A stretch of DNA of 64,000 nucleotides from Eucommia ulmoides (taxonomy: Eukaryota > Streptophyta > Magnoliopsida > Garryales > Eucommiaceae): NCBI GenBank assembly GCA_016647705.1, contig CM028328.1, positions 42,477,429 through 42,541,428 on the forward strand, written 5' to 3'. Positions 56,119 to 64,000 of this stretch are shown piece after piece. The notes under the pieces are model-generated. The model worked only from the letters and a program-made list of their open reading frames with translations, ran no database searches and was not told where the DNA came from. How positions within the stretch are numbered: the stretch's first letter is position 1; every line of letters begins with the position of its first letter. Both the position numbers and the translations under genes were made by a program.

Positions 56119-56324
56119 TGTACGGCGGAGGATTTGGCATCCTCATCGTATTGACTACTCGCAAGTATACGAGGTCAAAGTTTTAGTATAGTGTGATCGT
56201 AAAAAATTGGGTTATCATATCCACATGGATTGGTGTCGTTACTATCGAGTATCGCGTTTGTCATGACCTAATTTTATCTAGGCTAAAAACAAATGTAATT
56301 AATTAATTAAACTAATACTAATAT
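56119..56324 (-). repeat. Element A2 5' LTR, 3' end only
   Basis: TGTACGGCGGAGGATTTGGC onward matches 52618-52825. It stops at 56324 where the copia LTR begins. Confidence 0.7.
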
Positions 56325-58568
56325 TGTTAGCCTAAGCAGTTTCAATCATAGGATTCCTGGATTAAAGTGATTTTGACGATAACACACACATTTGACGTTT
56401 TGAATATACTAATGATGATTTTGAAATATAGAATATCCAAATACCATCAAAACAAATCATGAAAGCGAAATCAAGTCGAAAAGGTACGGAAATGTATGAT
56501 TTACATTAAAGCAATTTTTAATTTCGATAATACTCGCGGGATATTGAACTCGGAACTCTATAAGACACATACACACCATATGTGTTTTTAATCGTAATAT
56601 ATTGATCTTATCATATCTAATATACTTATATATCACAATGTGAAGTATGCGTTTAATCATTACATGCTATATCGAAAAAAAACACCTATTGATCACAATT
56701 ATGCGAAATTGGAATTTTATGTTCTTAATATGATCATTGAGTTTTTGAATCATATAAACATCTTGATAATAATTGTTACATGCTTTATAAAGTGTTTATA
56801 ATGATAAACGATCAAAAACTAAGACCAAAAATCCAAAACGGATGAAAACGTCATGTCGCAAGAACTGCAGCATAAGTAGTCGACTACTTATGCTGAAAGT
56901 AGTTGACTACTTTCAAGTAGAATGCTTTATCTCTCCTGCTCTGTTTTCGACTTCACATTTTGGCGTCGTATGCTTGTTCTAATTAATGTATGATGATTCA
57001 TATGCCTTATAATGATTATATAACATGTTTTCATCATTCACTTTGATCAATACAATGTTGAATTAAAAAGAAATTGATCAAAATATTTTGAAATATTTTA
57101 GAACTCAAAATGTAGAATTTTGTTATGAACTCAAATTTGGATTTGCATATCATATTTTGTTCGGAACGTTTAAATCATGTCACGAGATGTTAGTTTAACA
57201 TGTCTGCATGATATATGCATGATCAATTGATATGTTCATCAATTCATTTATGATTAATTGACAAATTGACTCATAAGGTATGAAAATTCTGTTTTCATCA
57301 TGCTAAATGATTCTAAGTATTTAAATGCCTTAAATACTTATATGTACTTAATTAGTTTGTATAAATTTATGATATACATTATACACTACTTATATGAATG
57401 ATCATATTCATTATCCTATAAAAATACAAGTATAATATTTTGAAATCAAGCGGGAATACAAAGATACCATTTTGAATTGATAGTAAGGTAGTTAAATAAA
57501 TGCTAGCCCATACCTTGTCTTCCACTAGTATGAAAGTTATTCTATCTTAATTATAATAGTTGCATTCTTTAATGAAATGAGCCTAGCATTAAATGATTTC
57601 ATACCATCTTTGCGTAAACTCCATCATGCTTTGTCTATAAACATCATGATCCCTTACACTCTATCATATACATTGTATGTAAGAGATAATGACTGTATTT
57701 TCCCACTACCTCAACAACATGAATGGACTATGGGTCCTATGCATTTAATTACACTATCTTGCATTAATTGAGTTTTGAAAAAGAGGAAAAGATTCGTGAC
57801 AAATCTACAGAGATAATGGAAGAGGAGCCTATGCAATTTGAATGTTGAAATTTGAAGAAGATTTTCAAACGGTCATTTGCACTCAAGTTCTTCAAATGAG
57901 ATATCCTCTTACATTCTCTACATCTATAAAAATGAGAGAAGATTGCTGAAGGAAATAACTCATCAAAGTATCAATCAAGTGAACCTCAAAGATCAAAGTG
58001 ATACTACCAAAGGCTTCCAAGCTAAAATCTGTCCAATAACACTTATACTCTTCTTGATTCATATTTCTTGAGTGTCTATTGTATTTGCTTCACACACATA
58101 GATTCTTGAGTTCTATATCTTGTGAGTGTTGAAGTTTCATTTTGTGAGACGGTGAAATTTTTATTGTAAATCTTGAGTAAGGGTTTTGCTCAAGAGGAGA
58201 GATTTGTGAGTGAAATATATTCACTCTATATTGTAAAGACTTGAGATACGTACTTCTTAAGTAGCGACTTAAACGGTTTGTTCTTCACCCGTAAGAAGAT
58301 CAAAGATAGTGAAATCCTCGAAGGAGCTCGGGGGAGTGGACCAGGCAAAGGGTGTTTTGCCGAACCACTATAAAATACTGGTGTCAATCTCTCTAACTCT
58401 ACTCTTTACATTTCCGCATATATTTGTGTTTGTGATTATTACTCTTATTTGAATATCCGTTGTGCACTTAATCACATTAACACTTAGGTTATATTGAGTA
58501 GTTTTTAAATAATGAATTATTTGCCAAAACCCAATTCACCCCCCTCTTGGGTAATTGTTGGGCCTTCA
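56325..58568 (+). repeat. Element J 5' LTR
   Basis: TGTTAGCCTAAG to GGGCCTTCA. TATA box CTATAAA at 57924-57930 with a leader after it. A perfect 26-bp palindrome centred on TAGTCGACTA lies at 56869-56894, followed by a near-perfect GAAAGTAGTTGACTACTTTC. Confidence 0.75.
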
Positions 58569-58570
58569 AT

Positions 58571-58583
58571 TGGCATCAGAGTT
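58571..58583 (+). other. Primer-binding site of element J
   Basis: TGGCATCAGAGTT, two bases from the usual copia initiator-Met site TGGTATCAGAGCT, two bases after the LTR. Confidence 0.8.
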
Positions 58584-58623
58584 ACACTTGCTTAATAAGG
58601 CTTAAAATCCTAGCAAATCAATT

Positions 58624-60230
58624 ATGGCAAATTTTGTTGCAACTACCCTTCCCGAAGGTCAATCCATGCATAGACCTCATTTGTTTAATGGTAACAATTA
58701 TATTTTTTGAAAAGCTAGAATGATAGCATTTTTACAAGCCATAAATAATGAAGCTTGGAAAGTTATTAAAAATGGTCCACATACTCTTATCAAAACTAAT
58801 CTTGTTGAATCTACTACACTTAAGGTAGAATCGGAATTAGATGATAGGGACACCAAATTAATTTCTATAAATGCCCAAGCTATTAACCTTCTTTATTGTG
58901 GTTTAGATGTTCATGAATATAATAAGATTTTTGGATGCTCATCGGCTAAGGAGATTTGGGATACTCTTATGATTACTCATGAAGGTACAAACCAAGTCAA
59001 GGAATCCAAGATCGACATTCTTGTGCACCAATACGAACTATTCAAGATGGAGGATAGAGAATCGATCATGGAGATGTATACTCGCTTTACAAATATTTGT
59101 AATAGCTTGAATGCACTTGGAAAGCCATACTCAATGTCCGAACGAGTACGAAAGATCCTTAGAGCTCTTCCCAAGGCATGGGAACCAAAGGCTACGACCA
59201 TATTTGAATCCAAAGATCTAAACAAATATTCCATTGATAAACTCATTGGTAACTTGACCACTCATGAACCGTCACTCAAAGGCTACGAAGAAGAAGGTAG
59301 AAACCGAAAGAAAGGAATAGCCTTAAAATTTATTCATGACGATGATGATGACAATGATAACATCGGGAGTGAACTCGAAGGTAAAATGGCTATCTTGGTA
59401 AGATGATTCAATCGGCTCAACCAGAGATTCTTCAAGAAGAAGAAATTCAACAAAATCGACATAAGTAAAGTTGAATGTTATAAATGCCACAAGTTTGGTC
59501 ACTACAAAACCGAATGTTCTCAACTCAAGGAAATCACAAAAAGCCAAAGAAACATCATTACAAAAACAAAAAAAGAGAGTTTAAAGCAATTTGGGATGAC
59601 ACCGACTCAAGGGACTCTAAAACTGAAAGTACTGGCGAGGAGGTCAACTTACTTGTACTCATGGCAAAAGAAGATGAGGTAACTTCTACTTTCGAAACTT
59701 GATCATTAGATGAATATGATGAACTACTTGATGCATATGAAGAATTAAAAGATGAGCTTAAAAATTATTTTTCTAAAATGATAAATCTTAACAAAACAAT
59801 AGCTACTCTTTCAAAAGAATTGGAAACAACAAAATCTGAAATTATTTCTTTAAAACAAGAAAATGATTCTTTAAAGAAATGTGATCTTAAAAAGAAAAAT
59901 ATTTCTTTAAAAAATCAAGTTGATGATTTAACCAAAATAGTCCACAAGTTTACTAAAGGTGAAAATAATTTTAAACTTCTCTTGGGAAGTCAAAAGGGTG
60001 TTTTCAACAAAGCCGGTTTGAGTTTTCATCAACATAAGAAACAAAAGAAATTTCAGAATTTTTTTTCTAAAACCAAAAAGTTTATAAAATGTTTTCATTG
60101 TAACAAAGTTGGTCATTCCATCGATGTTTGTAATGAAAGAAAACTGAAAAATACAAATACAAAGATAAGAAAAATTTGGGTACCAAAGGGAACCTTGGTT
60201 CCAAAGACTAACCCTTCCGGACCCAAGTAA
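58624..60230 (+). pseudogene. Element J gag with two CCHC zinc knuckles
   Basis: Starts ATG 58624 (MANFVATTLPEGQSM). A TGA at 58708-58710 replaces the usual Trp of the YxxWKARM block. Gag core (UBN2-like) runs to the stop at 59404-59406. Knuckle one, C-Y-K-C-H-K-F-G-H-Y-K-T-E-C, lies at about 59477-59518. After a +1 shift near 59530 comes an acidic linker, a stop at 59700-59702, a coiled-coil-like Lys/Asn/Glu-rich region, then knuckle two, C-F-H-C-N-K-V-G-H-S-I-D-V-C (about 60090-60131). Ends TAA 60228-60230. Confidence 0.8.
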
Positions 60231-60265
60231 AACGGGTACTATTTAGGAATCATTTAAGGTACTCC

Positions 60266-61958
60266 TTGCAGGTTAGTTTTAAAGCAAACATAAACAAGAA
60301 CAAATGGCTCCTAGATAGTGGTTTCTCACGACACATGACAGGCGAAAAAAATCAATTTACATCTTTGACACCTAAAGATGGCGAACATGTGACGTTTGGA
60401 GACAACTCTAAGGGTAAAATCATTGGTATTGGTAAAGTTGATAAAAATAATTTTATTATTGAAAATGTTTTACTTGTTGAAGGCTTAAAATATAATCTTC
60501 TAAGCATAAACCAATTATGTGATAACGGTTTGAAGTAACTTTTCTTTAAAATCAATGTGTCGTCAAAGAAGATGATGATCACAAAGTTTTATTTGTTGCA
60601 TCATGTTTTGAAAATATTTACACATGTTCATTTGATGATATATCTTCACAAAATATTTCATGCCTAAATGCTTTAACCGAAAATAGTTGGTTATGGCATA
60701 GACGTCTAGGACATGCTAGCATGGAACTTATTTCAAACTTATCTAAAAATAATCTTGTACGTGGATTACCAAATGCAAAATTTGTTAAGGATAAAATATG
60801 TGATGCATGCCAACTTGGTAAACAAGTTAAAAGTTCTTTTAAGAAGAAGAATTTTATTTCTACTACTAAACCATTAGAACTTTTGCATCTTGACTTATTT
60901 GGTCCTAATCCCGTTGCTAGCTTAGGTGGCAAACTTATGCATTTGTGATTGTTGATGATTATTCTAGATATACATGGGTTCTACTACTTGCTAAGAAAAG
61001 TAATGTTGCTTAAGTGCTTGTTAAGTTTTGTAAGCGTGTTGAAAATAAGAAAGATTTTAGCATTAACAATATCTGAAGCGATAGAGGAGAAGAATTCCGA
61101 AATGATGAGATTGAAAAATTTTGTGACGAACAAGATTACAGACACAATTTTTCAGCCCCTAGAACACCTCAACAAAATGACGTTGTTGAGAGGAAAAATC
61201 GCTCTTTACAAGAAATGGCTCGGACTATGTTAAACGGGCATTCTTTACCGCAATACTTTTGGGCGGAAGCCGTAAGTACAACATGTTACGTTTTGAACCG
61301 TGTTTTAATCCGTAGAGGCTTAAATAAAACTCTATATGAGTTATGGAATGGTAAAACCCCTATTATCTTATACTTTAAAGTTTTCGGTTGTAAGTGTTTT
61401 ATTCTTAATGATAAAGAAAATCTTTCAAAATTTGATGCTAAATCTGATGAAGGTATTTTTCTTGGTTATTCAACTAATAGTAAAGCTTATAGAGTATATA
61501 ATAAACGTACACTTGTAGTTGAAGAATCAATGCATGTTGTTTTTGAGGAATTTAACCCTTTTTCACCAAGAAATGATATGGATGAAGAAAATACAGATTT
61601 GATAGAAAAATCAACGGAAGAAGCTGAAAACATTGATTTAAGGCCCGTTGATAATGACTCAATGGAAGTACAACCTTCCGAGAACATGTTACCTAAGGCG
61701 TGGAAAAAGGTCAACATTCATCCATTCAATCAAATCATTGGTGACATTGAACATAGAGTAAGTACTAGATCTTCTTTGAGAAACTATGTTAACAAATTTA
61801 CTTTCCTATCTCAAATTGAACCTAAAAATGTTTTTGAAGCCATTGAACATGAATCTTGGATTCTTGCAATGCAAGATGAGTTAAATCAATTTGAGAAGAA
61901 TAACGTTTGGTCTCTATTACCAAGACCTAATGACCATCCCGTAATTGGAACAAAATGA
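60266..61958 (+). pseudogene. Element J protease and integrase
   Basis: Protease WLLDSGFSRHMTG (60305 onward; Cys to Phe after DSG). GAG-pre-integrase block WLWHRRLGHAS (near 60690), zinc part CDACQLGKQ, then the integrase catalytic core with VDDYSRYTW, SDRGEEFRND and VVERKNRSLQEMARTML. This preserves D-D-E across a frameshift near 60935 and stops near 61011 and 61071. The C-terminal integrase and RT-linker run open from 61215 to the stop 61956-61958, at a codon normally Trp. Confidence 0.8.
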
Positions 61959-62701
61959 GTTTTTGAAATAAAAAGGATGAGTCGGGTGTTGTTATTAGAA
62001 ATAAAGCAAGATTGGTAGCACAAGGTTATAATCAAGAAGAAGGGATAGATTATAATGAAACATATGCACCGGTAGCTAGATTAGAAGCTATACATATGTT
62101 ACTTGCTTTTGCTTGTGCTAATGATTTCAAACTTTTTCAAATGGATGTTAAAAGTGTATTTTTAAATGGTTTCATTTCCGAAGAAGTTTATGTTGAACAA
62201 CCTCCCGGTTTTGAAGATGAAAAATTTTCACATCATGTTTTCAAACTATCCAAAGCACTTTATGGTCTCAAACAAGCTTCTAGAGCTTGGTATGAGAGTT
62301 AAGTGGATTTCTCTTTGAAAAAGGTTTTAAACGTGGTTTAACCAATATAACTTTATTTATTAAAGAAGCTAAAAATAATATATTACTAGTTCAAATCTAT
62401 GTTGATGATATCATTTTCGGAGCCACTAATGAGATCTTGTGCCAAAAATTTGCTAAGCTTATGCAGGAAGAATTCGAGATGAGTATGATGGAAGAATTAA
62501 CATTCTTTCTCGGATTAAATATTAAGCAATCAATGGATGGAATATTTATAAATCAAGCAAAGTATACTAAAGACTTAATAAAAAAATACGTAATGGAAAA
62601 CTCAAAGGTATATAATACACCTGAGTACTTCAATCAAATTGGACGCCGATAAAAGTGGTAAGATGATAAATGAGAAGAAATACCGAGGTATGATTGGTAG
62701 T
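61959..62701 (+). pseudogene. Element J reverse transcriptase, truncated
   Basis: [38 protein letters not shown] (block A), [13 protein letters not shown] then a stop, YVDDIIFG catalytic box at about 62398-62421, and the LGLNIKQ block. The sequence ends at KKYRGMIGS, cut by the family A LTR. Confidence 0.85.
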
Positions 62702-64000
62702 TGGTAGCGCGCGAAATACACGCCGCTACTTACACTCATAAGTATACGAGGTCTAAGTTTTAGTATAGTGTGATCGTTAAGATTGGGTTATCGTATCCAC
62801 AGGAATTGTTGTCGTTACTATCGAATACCGTTTTTGTCGTGACCTAAGTTTATCTAGGCGAAAACAAATGTATTTAATTAATTAAACTAATATTAATATA
62901 ACCTAAATTAACTACACTATTATGTTAATATGTTTTAGGGTGAATAATTGTATAGGGATTAACGTATTTACAAATACGTGTTCGATTCTGATTTACTCCC
63001 GTTTACATTGTTCGACCTATTTGACAACCTCGGTACGTAAACTCCGTCGCCACCTCTTCCGAGTGTAAGACGGGAGAATACATAACTTCGAGTCAACGGA
63101 GAAGTCCCCCTCAATGTCTTAATGACCCTAGGTCACGTGAGTCTTGCCTAGCGTCATTGATTGCACACAATCCAACTCCCTCCCAGGTTATTGGATCGTC
63201 GCGTTGTATTTACCGTATTGACAATCTCCGTTCTAAAACTCCCTCACCACCTCTTCCGAGTGTAAGACGAGGGATATAATGCAAATTCGAGTCAACAAAG
63301 AGGTCCCCCTCAACGTCTTAACAACCCTGAGTAGCGTGTGTCTTGCCCTACGTCATCGATTATCCATGATTTAAACCCCGATCGGGTTATAGAATTGTGG
63401 CGTTTGTTTACCCTATTCCGAATCCGGGGTTTGTTAAAATCCCGTATTCTCCATTTATCAATCCAAGTATAATAAACAAACAATACAATAAATACAATCA
63501 AACTACGAAGAACAATCACAAACGAAACACCGAAATCACCCAAACGACGTATTTATAAATTATAGGTTAATCCCTACTACAATCCATATTTAACTCGCGG
63601 CTATAGCCACATATACAAGAAAATAACGAGCTAAATATGCTCACATGCTCCTAAGATAAAGAAATAAGGAAAAACGATCGAAGAACTTAGCCTCGTCCAA
63701 AGATAAACTGCTAAGAACGCTCCACGATCGATTCGCCGTCTTCTCCACTTCGGGATGCGAGCTCCACCACTAAAAATCCTAAACCTTGGCTTAACTATAG
63801 CCTAAGGGGCTCTAAAATGCAAGATAGGGAGGAGAGATTCGGCCAAAGGGGGAGGAGAGAGAATATTTATAGCAAAAATATTCTAAAAATATTTAAAGGC
63901 TGTGCAGGGCAAATCCGCCTAGGCAGTTGAAATTCCGCCTAGGCAGAATTAGGTCGGTTAAGTCTGATCGCCTGGGCGGTGAAGTAGGCGGTGGATTGGA
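62702..64000 (-). repeat. Third family A LTR (element F), runs off the window
   Basis: Same order of blocks as 52618-54169: TACGAGGTC, the ATTAATTAAACTAATA region, two tandem units of about 196 bp (63021-63217, 63218-63412), TATA (sense GCTATAAATATTC, 63861-63873) and palindromes to 63994. It starts at TGGTAGCGCGCG inside the copia RT, so it is probably the 3' LTR of a minus-strand insertion continuing to the right. Confidence 0.65.
63861..63994 (-). promoter_or_regulatory. Palindrome cluster and TATA box in element F LTR
   Basis: CGCCTAGGCA at 63916 and 63936, CGCCTGGGCGG at 63969 and TAGGCGGTGG near 63985 lie just upstream, on the sense strand, of GCTATAAATATTC. Confidence 0.55.

Larger units (their letters stand above)
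52618..56324 (-). mobile_element. Element A2: non-autonomous gypsy-like element of family A
   Basis: 3' LTR 52618-54169, internal region 54170-56118 (1.95 kb, no ORF of note), then a PBS and 206 bp of the 5' LTR (56119-56324) before copia element J cuts in. Sense-strand PPT-like AAGTTTGGGGATATT abuts the 3' LTR. Without gag or pol it must rely on other elements. Confidence 0.7.
56325..62701 (+). mobile_element. Element J: SIRE/Maximus-like Ty1/copia retrotransposon, 3' truncated
   Basis: 5' LTR of 2244 bp, initiator-Met PBS, gag with two zinc knuckles, protease, integrase and RT in copia order. The long LTR and the long gag tail with a second CCHC fit the SIRE/Maximus lineage. RT stops after the KKYRGMIGS block at about 62700, where a family A LTR begins, so RNase H and the 3' LTR are missing here and may continue past the window. 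Confidence 0.8.

Overview
The window looks like a repeat-rich stretch of a flowering-plant (eudicot) nuclear genome. It is AT-rich, has long plant LTR retrotransposons of the Ty3/gypsy and Ty1/copia groups, a plant L1-type LINE, small hairpin (MITE-like) repeats, and one intact host gene with GT-AG introns. A cucurbit-type genome is possible from the flavour of the retroelement proteins, but that is only an impression.

Host gene: the only convincing functional gene is a YODA-type MAP kinase kinase kinase (YDA/MAPKKK4), + strand, 38688-46278. It has 11 coding exons whose phases all join, giving 884 residues. A CT-rich non-coding first exon (about 35960-36220) and a 2.4-kb 5'UTR intron are inferred. 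Its introns and 3'UTR hold several MITE-like inserts.

Left part (1-16789): a nest of retroelements. A minus-strand gypsy element C (2104-8947, TSD cattc, chromovirus resembling the CRM clade) sits inside a small gag-protease element B (591-10074, minus). B sits inside a plus-strand non-autonomous gypsy-like element A (before 1 to 13500). A abuts, and probably interrupts, a minus-strand TAT/Retand-like element D (13501-16789). Reading frames on either side of the inserts rejoin, which supports the order.

Middle (17661-35119): a three-LTR relative of C (17661-25070), a decayed plant 'putative transposon protein' gene (25367-26168), a Tekay/Del-like 5' end with its LTR (26169-28602), a copia LTR (28783 onward), a 2.67-kb solo LTR with TSD aaaac (30075-32742), and a 2.2-kb TAT-like two-LTR element without coding capacity (32932-35114).

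Right part (47051-64000): a decayed L1-type LINE (minus), a copia-LTR-like tract (51237-52617), a second member of the A family (52618-56324, minus), a SIRE/Maximus-like copia element with a 2.24-kb LTR (56325-62701) whose RT is cut by a third A-family LTR (62702 to the window end).

Most interesting signal: the LTRs of family A (three copies) and the unrelated solo LTR at 30075-32742 carry clusters of short GC-rich palindromes (CGCCTAGGCG, ACCGCCGCGGCGGT, CACTGCCTAGGCAGTG) directly upstream of a TATA box on the sense strand. The C-type LTRs carry a different promoter-proximal array (repeated TGAAYAGT) at the same place. This looks like convergent or shared promoter architecture in otherwise unrelated LTRs.
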